A stretch of DNA of 64,000 nucleotides from Penicillus capitatus (GCA_965649825.1 OZ287711.1:416781-480780), one strand, 5' to 3'; shown: positions 22,250 through 34,560, counted from the first letter of the stretch. Numbers and translations: made by a program. The notes: generated from the letters alone by a model not told the origin.

Positions 22250-24166
22250 ATGGAAAACGGTTTGTCGTTTTGTCATCCTCACCACGCCTTTTTGCCAATC
22301 TTCCCTGTCGTTAACGGTTCGACGAAGAAGGACGGTCGGACGCTGGGAGGCCGACTTAAACGGCTCGACGTTTTCATATCTGGCGTAAAGTTGCGGAGTT
22401 CCAAGAAGGTTCGCGCTGCGAAGTTGTTCCAGTGTACCTCACGTTGTCCTCCCTCCCTATCGCCGAACTTCGCGTCGGTGGTTGGTTCCGTCTCTGAGAA
22501 CGACGTCACGAACACGGAGATTCGTGAAGACATGGGAGACCTCCTGTTGCGCGAGGACATCCTGTCGAAGGTCCTCGTCCATCTCGTCGACAGCGGACTG
22601 CACGAATGCCGTCGCGTTTGTCGTAAGTGGTACGAGGTCTGCAACAAACTCCCAGTGAAACTCAACATCCGTCTCCACAGAGATCTTTATTTCGATCCGG
22701 ACCAGTTTCCTAACTCCTGTTCATTGAAGCTAGGCAACGACATCTCCTGGAAATGTACTGCCATCGAAAACCATCTTCTGCCCTGCCTGACAAAGCTGGA
22801 TCGCATCACGCACCTCGAGCTCTCTGTAAGTAACTGGCCTTTTGTCCATTTTCCGCAAAAATCTCTAGCAGCCTTGCACTCAGTGCGATCCCTCTCAGTC
22901 AGCGTACACACGGAGTCCGCTTTTCTCGACCTTTTAAAGACGCTGAGGTGCCTGACGCATCTGAGAGCGCTCAAACTGGCCGGGGAGAAAGTACCGTTCG
23001 GGATGACAGACACGGCTCCGATCACAGAGATTAAGGAACTCAGAGAGCTGAGTGCGCAGCTGTGTTTCCTCGTCAATGGAGAGAACCAGTTGATCTTCGG
23101 CACTCAGACGCAGTTGACAAGACTTGAATTTCTGAGAGACCTCTCTTATTCTGCTGTCGGCAGCGTCTCGCTGCAGGTCATCTCTGTTCCCGTTTGCCAT
23201 CCTTCGGACTGTGTTCTATTGTAGGCTATCCGTATGCTCGCCCCAAATCTGCGTTCCTTCACAATCGATGAATCGGGTGGCGTAAAACTTACGGTCAAAG
23301 ACTGCGACGCTTTGAGACACCTTTCGCAGTTGGATAAGCTTGTGCTGAGGCAAATTGATGTGAGGGACGAAGATCTCGTCAGTATCTTGGAGAATCTGAG
23401 TGGGCTAACCGCCCTGGAGATCTTTGACGTATCAATGCCGAACGCCACACGCATTCTCGATTGCATCTTTTCGATGTCCAATCTGAAAGCGCTGGCCTTC
23501 AGACCAACCTGGCAAGCCGCTCGACAGATCAGCCCACCAACCCACGCGAGTTCGATGCAGCTGACAAAGCTCTCTTGGGAGTTCAAGACATCTTTGCTAC
23601 AGACGGTGCGCCTGACAGATATCACGCACTTTGGCGTTCTCATCTGGGACGAGAGCTGTCTCGATGGCCTTGTTCGTGCGTTGGAGTCGATGCCAAATCT
23701 GCAGTGGCTGAGAGTTGTAAATACCTATTTGGGGCAGCCGTTGTCAAGCTGTCTTTTTGCCCCGATGAGAAAACTGAAAAGATTAGACTTCAGACGAGTG
23801 GACGTTGATTCGGCTATCTACCAAGCTTTGGCCGCCTTGCCAGAATTGACCGAACTTGATTTACACGGTCTTCGTGGAGTGGGAAGCCCGACATCCACCT
23901 CTTTCCATTCACAGATCAATCTACTCACGAATTTGAGATGCTTGGGAGTTAGCGTCGCTTGTCTTGAACAATTTGATGATTTGCTGGAGAGACTTTCGGG
24001 AGAGAACCTAAAGAGACTGCAAAGGCTGCACGTAGCCTTTTCAAATGACACCTTGCATCACACAGTCCTTGTTAACAGGCCGGATCCCGGTGCAGCCCTT
24101 TTCAAAAGGCTGCCGTCGCTCCGTCATTTTTCCCAGGGAATTGGAAACCTTGATGTCAATTGGTGA
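22250..24166 (+). CDS. F-box-like/LRR protein (copy C), 622 aa, one intron
   Basis: Same family as copies B, D, E and F. Exons 22250-23176 and 23225-24166, with a 48-nt phase-0 intron after SLQ, the homologous position in every copy. F-box-like block near residue 100 (REDILSKVLVHLVDSGLHEC, then RRVCRKWYEVCNKLPVKL), then irregular LRRs (LDRITHLELSV, LTHLRALKLAG, LTQLTRLEFL, LSQLDKLVLRQI, LPELTELDLHG). It ends with LFKRLPSLRHF, a diverged form of the FPCLR end motif. The N-terminus is longer than in its relatives; a later ATG just before the F-box block could also serve. Probable SCF ligase adaptor; target unknown. Confidence 0.78.
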
Positions 24167-25523
24167 ATGCTAGTTCAATGGCGTGACGTACAGATAGACG
24201 TGCATGTGTCTTTATTTGCATCCGCCGTCAAAGGGTCGTCCAATTTGACCAGGTTTCAGAACTCCTGTTCTTCTTGGTCTTCGCTATTCAGTTTCGCGGA
24301 GATCGAGTTGCCTTTGCTGAGACATCAGAGGACGAATCTGTTGTTCAGGTCCAAACCTCAGTTTGTGTTGCGTTCGAAACACCTGTGTTGTCCTTAACAG
24401 TACATAAAGTGTTATTCCTTTCCCATCACCGCACAGCACGATTCGGCGAAGATCGTTGAGAGACGACGATCCTCTTGGCCGACTCCACGTAGTCTGCAGT
24501 TTTCATTGAATCGATATCTTTTGCGAAGAAATAACAACCAAAATCGCCTCCATGGCCCTCTCTCCTCTCGTGGAGGGTTGACGTTGTAGGATCCGTTCGC
24601 GAACGCCACTCGAACGTCGAATGGCGATGTCACAAATGGATCTTCGTTGTTCAATGAGGTGTACACGACGCGCTATGGAACAATCGACTCCGATCAAGTC
24701 GGCAAGCTGCGATGGCATCTTAAATTGCGTGTGTGTTCTATAGAGGTCGACGCTTTAAGCGAGAGAGTCGTATCGTTCTAGAAAATTCACTAAATCCTTC
24801 GCCGACACACGACGGTATGAACGGGGAAGAATAGATGAGACCAAGAGCCGGTGCACGACGGCTTAACTTTACATCATCCCCTGCAAACGATCTTTCATGA
24901 TTCTCTTCGGCTTTCTTTAAACATTTGGACCGCGAGAAGGGTAGGAGAGTTCGCAGAAATCGAGTTATGGTCAGATTTCAGAGCCATGCATGAAGAAGTG
25001 CACAGAAAAGGCAACAATGAAACAGAACTTTCGATGAGCAAATACGCAACGCAAAGAACAAGAAAGCACTCACTGTTGCCTCGAGAACCAAGAAGTCTCC
25101 CTAGACTTCACGCAGAACTTATCCAAGAGTTACTGAATAACCGGAGGAACACAAGTGGCTTTGCCACTAGTTTCACCCCCGTAACTATCTTCTAGTCCTC
25201 TGGGATTTACCAATTGAGTTTCCAACTTGAATTAATTCCGTCCGCATCATCTATCAAGTCACGGTGCTTTATTTTTTAGGACTGCACGTGCCTCCTGTCA
25301 CGTCGCGCATCTCACCTCAACGCATCGCTACCAACGCCCTGCTTTTCACAAAACGAATCGTTTAGTTTTTTTCCTACCCAGAATCCATGAAGAGACCCTG
25401 GTGAACCGATACGAAAACGACTTAAAAACACAAAATCGTAAACAAGGCAATCCTTCGTCCTTTATAGCGCTGTTGAGATATGGCGATATCAGTGTTTTAT
25501 CCAAACAATAGCATAAGATATGA
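24167..25523. other. intergenic, nothing recognised
   Basis: Short frames only on both strands up to the minisatellite. Confidence 0.4.
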
Positions 25524-25643
25524 CCAATAATAGGTCTGAGGTTTGCCAATAATAGGTCGGAGGTTTGCCAATAATAGGTCTGAGGTTTTCCAATAATAGG
25601 TCGGAGGTTTTCCAATAATAGGTCGGAGGTTTTCCAATAATAG
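25524..25643. repeat. 22-bp minisatellite, 5.5 copies
   Basis: Five tandem units of ccaataataggtcggaggtttt type (22 bp each: 25524, 25546, 25568, 25590, 25612) plus a 10-bp partial unit at 25634-25643. Variants are limited to c-t-g/c-g-g in the middle and a final g or t. The unit length is not a multiple of three, so the repeat-like peptide it yields on the minus strand is not a real protein. Confidence 0.95.
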
Positions 25644-26428
25644 CGCTGGCGCGACAGTTTTGATGTGACCCGAAAAACGTGTGGAACTCACTCTCGCGGC
25701 TTTGCGGCCGCTTCCAGAGAATGTGACCTCGTGGAAGTGTGGAACGAAGTCATTCTCTAACTTATTGTTGACAAATTTTGTGGTTCTTCACCAACGAGAC
25801 TTGTTCTGAAAGGACGTTTCTAACCTCTGTCGACTGCTACGCAAAATCTTTGCAATTCGTAGCTCCTACATTCATAGATTGACTGATGGATCTCTGGTCA
25901 TCTGCGAAAACGCTGCGTAACGAGGCAGCAGATCAACGAGCAAGTACTCTTGCTCGTCGGGAATACGTCACCTTGTCTTTCACGTTTGCCAAACGAGCGT
26001 TGATGATGCTTTTACCGAATCTGTCAGTGGTCAGCGGACGGAGTATGCAGACGACGACGTAAAATATAGCCACCGACCGCTATCGAGCATACCTGTCGCA
26101 TCCCATTGTCTTCTTACGCGTACAACTTTGCCTGGTAACGCCAATAGCGTAACACACGACACTGTCTCGCGTAGTAAGATGCTTCGTTGGCACGATGACT
26201 GCTAAACCATTGTTTCCCAAACATCCGCTGCCTACACAGATTCGCCCGTTTCCCGAAGTTTCAAGTCTAGAGATCTGCGTCGTAGAGGAGGTAGGATTCC
26301 AAGGAGTTCTTGCGATGCGGCACAAGAAAACATGGACGGCATGTTATTCGACTGTCCACTGTCGACTGTACTCGGATCGAGCAAGATTGGCGGAGAGACG
26401 AACAAAGGCGATTCGATTCCTCTATCTA
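25644..26428. other. intergenic, nothing recognised
   Basis: No supported gene between the minisatellite and the putative secreted protein. Confidence 0.35.
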
Positions 26429-26722
26429 ATGCATTTTGTGTTCTTGGCGTCGGCATCTTGCGATTGCCTTCAATGTGGAAGTTCGCCGAAACCAACGCCC
26501 AAATTCTTGGACGGCATCCTCGTTTATACGCCCATCAAACTACTAGCACGAGATGAAATTCCGGCGTTGATGCGTTTCGATGACATTAAGTGTCCTCCGA
26601 ATCACGCGTGGAAACAAGAGCCATGTCGCGTCAGCGAGAACGACGGAATGTCGTGCGCTCTGAAGCCATTTCCGAGATGGTCTTCTGCTTTCATTCTTCT
26701 CTGTAAGACTCAGTATGCGTGA
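26429..26722 (+). CDS. putative small secreted Cys-rich protein
   Basis: Unrecognised. From the ATG at 26429 the frame gives a short hydrophobic leader (MHFVFLASAS) followed by a Cys-containing region (CDCLQC, then DIKCPPNH, EPCRVS, MSCAL), suggesting a secreted disulphide-bonded product. A 53-nt GT-AG intron (gtatgcg to gccgaag, about 26712-26764) would instead extend the end to about 26826. The open frame itself extends upstream to an ATG at 26195. Listed because several secreted or membrane proteins occur in the neighbourhood. Confidence 0.3.
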   Translation: MHFVFLASASCDCLQCGSSPKPTPKFLDGILVYTPIKLLARDEIPALMRFDDIKCPPNHAWKQEPCRVSENDGMSCALKPFPRWSSAFILLCKTQYA

Positions 26723-27052
26723 CGCCATGTGTGTTCGTGCTGGTTCTTGTTCTCGGTCGCCGAAGATGGAGCTTGTGCTCTTGTCGGTCTGTTCTGTGCT
26801 GCCTCGAAACAGTTATCCCTGTGTAAATGATCCGGAGGATTTTAATCCGCCAGTTCGCCAACCGATGACTGAGACAGTGTAACGCGGCAAACGACTCGAT
26901 GCCAGCTCCTCTCTGTTTTGCCCCATCCCCTACCCTGTTCGAGGCTGCCTTGTTAACGCGTACTGCGGAATCCGCGGAGAAAAACTCCGCGCACTCCGCT
27001 TACACACTGGCTGATCTGTCTGGCGCTGCAAAACACAGAGAGTCTCTCCATT
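26723..27052. other. intergenic
   Basis: Nothing recognised beyond the possible last exon of the preceding gene. Confidence 0.35.
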
Positions 27053-27838
27053 TCAGCCGAACATCTGCATAAACTTCTCGGCCTCCCAGACCTTGCGTCG
27101 AAAACAGGAAGATGGTTGTTCCTCTGAAAAGCGGATCCGTCTAGAAACCAGATCTCCGGCGGCTGTTCTCCGCCGTGCTCCTGGCTATCTGGACCTACTC
27201 CAGAACAGCATACGATTAATCGTTGCATGACGAGGGGAATATAGATCACGTCTTGTTCGAGATTGTAGCGCTCTCTGCGCAAATCTGACACTTCTTCTTC
27301 GAGATCTTCCTTCTTCGCAGAGAGACGCTTCAAGTCGTCCATCGTCGACTCCAACTTGACCTTCTGAATGTTCACTTCCCTTGTCTAAGACGTCTCTGTG
27401 CTCAACGGGATGTCTGTCATTCTTACGCGCCTACCTTTTCCTCCAGTTCCGCTTCGCATCGCTTTGTGTCCTGCCGTGTGGCTTCGATCTTGTCCCTTAC
27501 CTGTTTGAACGCTTCGGGCCTGTTTCTGTCGATTTTCGGGTCGTAATCCCCGATCGATTTCAAAAAGGCATCGATTTCAGCTTCCTTCTTTGCGATCTCC
27601 TGCGGAAAGAGTACGGCAGATGCGGAGAGCGACGTTCGACACGGCGGACTTTGAGTCTCGCGAGGGTCCTCTGCAGACTGGAGTCTGAAGGTTCGCCACC
27701 TGTGACCTGCATCACACGGCGCCGGACAGAGCGCGGAGACGCTCGAGGGATCTTGACCTTCGGGATGCGAGTTGATGCCGTACGCAGACCACCCCACAGC
27801 GACATCCTTCGCAGCAGCGAGCTGTACGCCTGCATCAT
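27053..27838 (-). CDS. coiled-coil protein, several exons, 3' end uncertain
   Basis: Not identified to a family. Exons on the minus strand: 27838-27650 (63 codons, basic Arg/Ser-rich start resembling an organelle-targeting sequence), 27599-27435 (55 codons) and from 27384 onward, with two introns of exactly 50 nt, both phase 0. The second and third exons encode long charged heptad-like helices (EIAKKEAEIDAFLKSI, then RDKIEATRQDTKRCEAELEEK across the splice, KRLSAKKEDLEEEVSDLRRE). After YNLEQD the splicing is unclear; a final frame VWEAEKFMQMFG ends at a stop at 27053-27055 and looks like the natural C-terminus. The precise splice and frame preservation make a real gene likely. Confidence 0.5.
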
Positions 27839-28965
27839 CCTTCGTGCCTTCTCGAAATGCGCGTGTGGGCTTCAGAGTATGCCCTTTTGGCGACGTGACT
27901 GCTCAGTGATGTGACGTTGACAGTCCGTGCTGTCCGTGGTGGAAAGTGCACGTACACACAGGTTGAGATCTGACTATCCAGTTTCTTCACTGGAAAGCAT
28001 CCCGACTTCAGAGTAACAAGACAAAGGAATCACTTCATCATCTTGCGACGTCTGTCATCTGAAATGTCGCCAAGACGAATGCTAACCATCCTGTGTCTAG
28101 GAAAACTGCCTTTCTGGAAGATGTTGCGAGGGTATGACAGCAAACCTGAGCCAGATACAATGTGCAGCCGTTCGAGAGTGGAAAGATAATTCAACTGGAA
28201 GAAATAAGGGAAAGGGATGACGTATCTAGCGGGCGATGCGATTTCAAAGATGCAAGTTGCGACAGAGGAACCATACCGCGTTCGACGACGAAGGATCAAT
28301 GCATACTTGTCCTGTTTTCAAAATTCGATCGCTTCTGTTGTCCTTACTTACATCGACCGCGATGAATGAATTGTCGACACACACACTTTCTCTCTCTTCG
28401 CATACCCTTTGCAGAAAATGTGAACCCGAAACTGCGTAGCGTTGTACTAAACCGCAAATCCGACAGCAATAAAGTACAGAGCATGCATACAGAGCCGCCT
28501 AGACTTCTACGACGATGTCAGAAGGGGCGAAATTCACCAAGAGTGTGTCAGTGTTTGTAAAGAAAGGCGCACGAGCGCATACGCAAATGCAGGGCGCGTG
28601 TACCTTAGGAGTCATCCTTCTCATTTATATAGTGTTGAGTACCCTGCATCTAGGAATCACTTCACCGGCGGCTGTCAGCGATCATACATGTGTGTTTTGT
28701 GCCGAGCACTGAGGCGCATCTATTGCCAGATCATTGGTTGCAACTAGTGTATGTCATTTTGCGACAGGTTTTCCACATTGAACAGTTCCTTTCCCAAGGC
28801 TTAATGTATTAGACGGAATGCAATAGTAAAATGCATCGCACAATTCTTTCACCCAAAGACTCTTGCCCAATCAACTTTACAAGAAAAAAGGCAAAACACA
28901 AAAGATGGACGTGGTCATTTGTCCTCCTTCATTGGGAGAAACTGCAGAAAGGGAGAAGCGGTATC
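27839..28965. other. intergenic, nothing recognised
   Basis: Short frames only. Confidence 0.4.
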
Positions 28966-30758
28966 TTACACAGAGTTGAGAGTCCGTCCACGCGTGTTAA
29001 CATTGCGAAGACACGGAAAGGCATCAAACAATGATGCGTGTGTTTTGGCATCTATGGTGTGATAAAGAGGGGGATCTACTGTCCGACAAAGTGGGAGATC
29101 TATTGTCCTGAGCTTGGGCAAACCCCCTTGTGGCACTCCAGATATACTGTCGATCAACCGCTCGGGGAATGGAATCTCCAGTACTCTCAAATTCGAGAGA
29201 AGACTCAGCTGTTTGCAGACGAGGCTATGGTCCATTTGTGTCTTGCGACCACCGAGGCGCAGCTTTGTCAGACCAGTCAACGCCACGAATGCGCTGAGAA
29301 ACGCGCGATCCAGACAGGCGTTCCACAATGTCAGTGCCTTTAGCTTCCTGAGTTTCCTGAAGAAATGGAATGGTGTCACGCCAGTCGTGTGGAACAAATG
29401 CATCTCTTTGGCGCTATGGATGCATAAGTACTCGAGACGTGTCAGGTCTACCAGCTCCATGAGCAGGTCTGTTGGAAAACTTTGTTGCGTTTTAAGTCCA
29501 AGATCGACGATTCCTTTTGGAAAGCGTAGGGGATGGTTTCCAGGTGTGGCATCCAGAGACAGCTGTGTGAGCTGAGTGAAAATGCTGAGGCGTTGCGTGA
29601 TCTGGGGTGAGACGACCGTCGGAATACTGTCCAGGAAAACGAGTGATTTCAGTCCGGTCAGAAACTCCATGCACTCTACAAAAGGCAGTATATCTTCACC
29701 TTCGGGTGCGTGCAGCTCCAGCTTGGTCAAGTCCTGCATCTGCCGTATTCCTTGGAAAAAGCTGTTCTCTTGTTGAGTGATGTTGTAAAGCGAAAGCTCT
29801 GACAGACGACGGAACGCTCTCCAAGGGTACTTTCTCTTTGGCGACAGCCGTCTGAATATCTGGCGAATATCCAGTGACTGCAGCGAGTGGGCATACGGTA
29901 AGATCATCTACAGAAGGCGCTCAGGGAAAAGATAGACGCGTGTGAGGATTGACAGACCCTGAGGTGGAAATTAGTCGGCGGTGGGTACTTGTAAGGAAAG
30001 TGACCGACAGTCAGGCGCTCGAGTCCTGTCAATGAAGGCAGAAGAAGCTCACGGCTACTGTTGAATAGCACCTGAATGTCCACCACCAGCTCCTTCAGTC
30101 CTTGCAGCTCGGCGACGGGTTCCAGATCTCTTTGGATGACGCAGTCGACAGAGAGATCGAGAGACAGCAGGTTCTCCAAACGACGCAGGACGTGGACGAC
30201 ATCGTGCAACGTGTCCTCACGACCCACTCGTATGCATAGCATTCGGAGACGTTGCATCGACGGAAGACATCCCACCAGTGGAGTCACGTCCATTGCAGCC
30301 TTGGATAGAGACAGATCTAGATGCGTGAGGTCTCTGAGTCGAGTCAGATGCGGAATCAGATCTGTCTCTACATCATTCACGTCGTCGAGCCAATGGTTCA
30401 TTGTCAGTGAGGAGGTCTTGGGGAACAGGTCAGCGACTTTGCCCAGCTCGTCTGGCCGCACTCTGCGTATCTTCACCGGCACTTTCCCACAAGCTTCGCG
30501 CCATCGTCGACAGACAAGGCGACATTCATGCAGTCCGTCTTCCGCGACGAACGAGAGAACTCTCTGTAGCAGATCTTCCTGTTTGAGAAGGACGCATAAC
30601 GCATGCGCTGCCTCGGTAACTGTGTCTGCATGCGACTCGACAATTTCTTCCCTGACGTCCGGCTCTGCGACCGTGTGCAACTCCGCCTGCTCAGTACTGG
30701 CGGCGCTCTGCGAAGTCTTCTTCTTCGAGTACCGGTGCTTCTTCAAAAGTGACAACAT
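28966..30758 (-). CDS. F-box-like/LRR protein (copy D), 580 aa, one intron
   Basis: Exons on the minus strand: 30758-29958 and 29907-28966; 50-nt phase-0 intron after HLR, at the family position. The first in-frame ATG is at 30758 (the open frame starts earlier at a TTG). A short Lys/Arg/Ser-rich N-terminus leads to the F-box-like block (KQEDLLQRVLSFVAEDGLHEC, then RLVCRRWREACGKVPVKI) and LRR-like repeats (LRDLTHLDLSLS, LENLLSLDLSV, LQGLKELVVDI, LTGLKSLVFLD, LTQLSLDA). The tail carries DAFPCLRN. The block GVTPFHFFRKLRKLKAL is shared with copies B and F. Probable ubiquitin-ligase adaptor. Confidence 0.8.
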
Positions 30759-31950
30759 AAAGTTCTGTCGACAAATGTAGAGCGAAGGAACGAGCCGATT
30801 CAAGTTCAAAGCGATAGCATTTATCCGTTAACGCTGCAACCCCATCTTCATGTCATTGCTCTCTTGATTCAATCTACTTGAAGGCATGGCGGTGGTCATC
30901 ACGCAGCAATCGCTTTTGCTCTTCTGCGTTGTGATGGATTTCAAAGGTCGGCCAAGTCCTGGGGATCGATAGTGTCGACACTTTCGCCCTCGTAAACGAA
31001 CTGTCGAGTTGAAAGACAATACTTATGACTGTAGGGCCTGGCGCCTCATGTTTGGTGACTCTTCGCTTACGACAGTGTGTGTGCTTTCTCTCGGTGATGA
31101 CTGTCGGCGCTGTCGACGAAAAGAAAAACAAAAAGACGGTCCGGAAACAGCGCCAGAACGGGTCCTGGCCGTTCGCATTGGATCAGCAGTCTTGTTTGAA
31201 CCAGGGATTGGAGTGACATTAAGCAAGGGGAACTTCGTGATTCCGACAATTGCATGCGGCAAGCGACTGCTGTCATTGCATTAGGTGGCATTCCTTCCGT
31301 GCGCCAGCCGTGAGAGCTTGACGTGGACGTAAACCGCTGAGCGTTTTCGAGAAGCTCGTCGCGTCGCGTCAGTCCGGCGAATACTGTGCTTTCATCTCAT
31401 GATAGTGGCGCACTAGGCAGCACACATGCGTCTCTCTTCGTCAAGCCGACCGATTTCGCGACAGGATAATGACACCTAAAACACCACAAGACGTTACTCT
31501 TAAACAATTCTGCGAGCGTCGTGTCAGCAGACATTTACGGCCCAAGACCTGTCACATCAGTTTCTTCGTTCGTGTAGCCTTCGGCGTGTGCTGTGGGTAC
31601 AGAAACACTTCCTAAGTCAAGTAATGGATTCGCTCGAGTAAGACAGTCAGTTGGTTTGGCGTTTCGACGTTTCGAAGCGAACAACACGGACGGCGCTTTT
31701 TCTCAAAAATGATGGGATTCGATCCATGCACAAACGCACCCATTCCACATTAAACAGTTGCCACGTGTCTAGATTCAGGATCATGTACGCCGACTTTCTC
31801 GACAGCGTCGCAGTTTCAGATATAAAGTCGCGTCAGACAGCGCACCGAACGGTTTCCGACTGTCGCTGTTCGGCGTTTTGCGTTTTTCTTTTCTGCTTTT
31901 TTGCGTCGAGTACATACGGTCGCCTCGTTGACACCTTCACGTTCGCGTCA
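30759..31950. other. intergenic upstream of copy D and of the GTPase gene
   Basis: No gene supported. The last ~120 bp before 31951 resemble the upstream region of the second GTPase (about 42.62-42.74 kb), so they are probably a conserved 5' leader. Confidence 0.4.
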
Positions 31951-33024
31951 ATGAATTTTCAGACGGACCCTCAAGATCGCGCTGTGCTTCTCGTCGTCGG
32001 AAGAACGCGAATTGGGAAGAGCGAATTCATTTCCACAGCTAACCGCATCTTCCACGGCAGCAGACTTCCGGACATCGTATCTGATGGTTTGCTTTCACAT
32101 ACCAAGAAGACGCAGGGATACCCGATGCGTCTTGGTGACAAAGACGTAAGCATGGTGGACACTGTCGGCATCGATGACATCGGCGAGACGGACATTCCCG
32201 ACAAGACGTTGCTCCAGTTTCTTGCGCACAGGAGAAAGGCAGATTTCTATCCGCCGTTGGTCATGATTCAGGCGCTGTCTCGGCTGGAGATAGAGCTCTT
32301 GACAAAGATGGCCTCCTTCTTTACAGACATCGTCGTCGCTCTGCGAATGGATAACAGATCCACTTTCGATATCAATCGAAAGCACATCTGTGAAGCGTGC
32401 CAGATACGACCGATCGTCATCTTGCCGTTACAAACGTTCATGTCTTCTGGCCTCGGCAAGAAGGCAACGCAGTGTGATTACCAAGATGGTGTCTCGACGA
32501 TACTGAGCTTCTACAGAACCTTAACGCCTTCCAAGAAGTTGCCACGTAGTCCTCTATTCGTTGGATCGTTAGAGAAAACGCTGAGCCTGCCAGAAACAAA
32601 AAGCGAAGTCGTTGAAGAAGAAAGCCGCGAAACACGGCGCATAACGAGGGGATCTGTTCTCGTTCGCGTGACCCAAGTCGGCGGCAAGGACGTGTTGTAC
32701 GAAGAAATCGGCAGGATGCCCGTAGCTGTACTCGTGCTAGCATTGCCTTCAATGACTAACGCTGTTGCATTGTTTGGAGCAATACTTGGAAGAAAAGAGA
32801 AGATTAGATACGTCGAAAAACAAAGAGAAGTGGACGAGCTGTTCAAGATTGTAACGAAGATCCGCAGAACGTATGAGAGAGAAGTTCAGGCAGTGTGGAA
32901 AATACTTGCCGGCGATAGCAGGGGTCTCGAGGGATATGAATACGGACCGTGGGAGATTGTCGACGATGAGGTGGTGGCACGTAGCGAAACGAAGGTGTCC
33001 TCAGTTGTGGTCAGAGGAGAGTAG
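31951..33024 (+). CDS. AIG1/GIMAP-like GTPase (copy 1), 357 aa
   Basis: P-loop GTPase of the AIG1/Toc34-like type. G1/Walker A is GRTRIGKS (residues 17-24), the switch region is SHTKKTQG, and G3 is DTVG (70-73) followed by IDD. A clear G4 (NKxD) is not visible. The C-terminal third has a hydrophobic segment (VAVLVLALPSMTNAVALFGA), then RKEKIRYV, a charged helix with KIRRTYEREVQ, and the conserved end YEYGPWEIVDDE found in all three copies of this family here. ATG 31951 is supported because copy 2 starts at the equivalent point and the upstream sequences align. Intronless. Known GIMAP/AIG1 proteins are membrane-associated and act in immunity or survival; role here is inference. Confidence 0.75.
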   Translation: MNFQTDPQDRAVLLVVGRTRIGKSEFISTANRIFHGSRLPDIVSDGLLSHTKKTQGYPMRLGDKDVSMVDTVGIDDIGETDIPDKTLLQFLAHRRKADFYPPLVMIQALSRLEIELLTKMASFFTDIVVALRMDNRSTFDINRKHICEACQIRPIVILPLQTFMSSGLGKKATQCDYQDGVSTILSFYRTLTPSKKLPRSPLFVGSLEKTLSLPETKSEVVEEESRETRRITRGSVLVRVTQVGGKDVLYEEIGRMPVAVLVLALPSMTNAVALFGAILGRKEKIRYVEKQREVDELFKIVTKIRRTYEREVQAVWKILAGDSRGLEGYEYGPWEIVDDEVVARSETKVSSVVVRGE

Positions 33025-33088
33025 CCAGAGGATGCGCCAAAGAAAGATGTGTCGATTGAACATCTCTATTAACGACTGCCGTCAGGGT

Positions 33089-33094
33089 AATAAA
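33089..33094 (+). promoter_or_regulatory. polyadenylation signal-like AATAAA
   Basis: aataaa 65 nt after the stop codon of the GTPase at 31951-33024. Confidence 0.45.
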
Positions 33095-33604
33095 CATTTT
33101 AGATGTACGACGCTCGTACACCACGCGCCGATGCAGAGCGATGTCTTGTGCATTCCTTCATGTCTAGCACGAAGAGATTCTGTGACTGCCTCCATTCTGA
33201 TCACAATCTATAGCTTTCCGAGAGTTGTTCTCTTGTCTTCCGTCGCAGCTGCTGAGTACAGTTCAGTTGTATTGAGCTATGATTGATCTCACCATTGCTG
33301 GACAGAATACTCGTCTTTCTAGTTACCGTAAACATCAACCCAATGCGCTGTTTTCACTGTCGGCCATTCTGTTTTGTTAGTTGATTGTGGCTGGTCGATG
33401 TCTCACGGGTACAAACTCCCAGCTAGGTGCTACGGCCCTTACGCGGAGGGTTTTAGCAGTTATTTCTTCCCTCTGTGTCTAGAATAGAGATCGGATCAGG
33501 AATCCGCACGGTACAGAAAGACAGATCGAAACAGTACTGTACGCGGAGCTCACTCAACACACGGAAGCGAAGCGATTGTCGTGATGGTCGTCTTATTAAT
33601 GCTG
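33095..33604. other. intergenic, nothing recognised
   Basis: Short frames only between the convergent GTPase and membrane-protein genes. Confidence 0.35.
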
Positions 33605-34447
33605 TTATCGTCCAACGATGAAGACCTCTCTGTGATGTCTCTGTTTCCAATCGATGACCACGGCAGCACGATGGTGGACGAGATTTATTGGACAGACCTC
33701 TTTCTTAGGTTGTTCAGTGGTACACCTGTGTGAAACCAACTGTAAAAGATTCTGAAGTTTCGTGCAGTAGTCTGCTGAAAAACGTCGTGTCACGACTCTG
33801 ACGAGAATGCCTGTTGTTAAGAAGCCACATACGGATCCAATCAGTGTCCAACAGAGCAGCGTAAGCCAAAACGTCACGACTGTCGCGTCGCCGTCACACA
33901 TCAAAACCCAGTTCGTTTGCGAAACACGCCGCCGACCTCTGTTCGGAGTGCACGAGAATGTTATAAGTTTCCGCGACTTCTTCTCGTCGCATTTGCGAAC
34001 TGAACGATGTCGTCAGTGTGATCCGAGTTGGATGGAACAAACGATAACTGACTTTAAGCTTCGTGGCTTTGTCGGCAAACGGGAACGGGTAATGAATCGA
34101 CGGTATCGGCCATCAGCCGAATGTGTGACATCGCCTTGGAGCACAACACGAGACAGCTGACCTCCAACGACTCGCGGCATAGACGCAGGTGGAGTCGGCT
34201 CAGATTCCTCCGTCGTGTCGCTGAAATCTCCAGGCGCGGCAGACGTGTTTGGGGAGATGGTGTCGATACTCGTGCTCTGACACCCGCCTGGAGGCGAGCA
34301 CCGTGTCTGCTGTCTGACTTTGCGTCGACTACCGCATTCTACGAAATCGACGACGCATCCGCTCGTGGATCTGCTTTCGCCGTCACGACATTCAAAGAAA
34401 AACCCACAGCACTGAGTACTCAGGAACGTGACTGACAGACGGGTCAT
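33605..34447 (-). CDS. putative type I membrane protein with Cys-rich ectodomain
   Basis: Unrecognised family. On the minus strand the frame from ATG 34447 gives a hydrophobic leader, an ectodomain with many Cys (GCVVDFVECG, TRCSPPGGCQS), a Ser/Thr/Pro-rich stalk, then after an intron near 34,000-34,070 a frame leading into MCDGDATVV, a transmembrane helix (FWLTLLCWTLIGSVCGFLTTGIL) and a basic cytosolic tail ending at 33605. The intron could not be fixed: the clean 53-nt candidate is off by one phase, and an alternative of about 66 nt works. An earlier in-frame ATG at 34564 overlaps the stop of F-box copy E and is less likely. Probably a surface receptor-like protein. Confidence 0.45.
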
Positions 34448-34560
34448 TGCAGGAATCACAAATGAGCTTCGTTCGATGAGTTCTTCGGTACGATAAGGAA
34501 GAGCACAGTCAGGACGCGAGGGTCTAGCGATTAGAAACAACACATAGCATACTGAGCAGC

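Noticed and set aside
25524-25643. Possible CRISPR array
   Set aside because: Direct head-to-tail repeat without spacers, in a eukaryotic genome.
25346-25691. Repeat peptides read from the minisatellite on the minus strand
   Set aside because: Unit is 22 bp, so the frame rotates; no gene structure.
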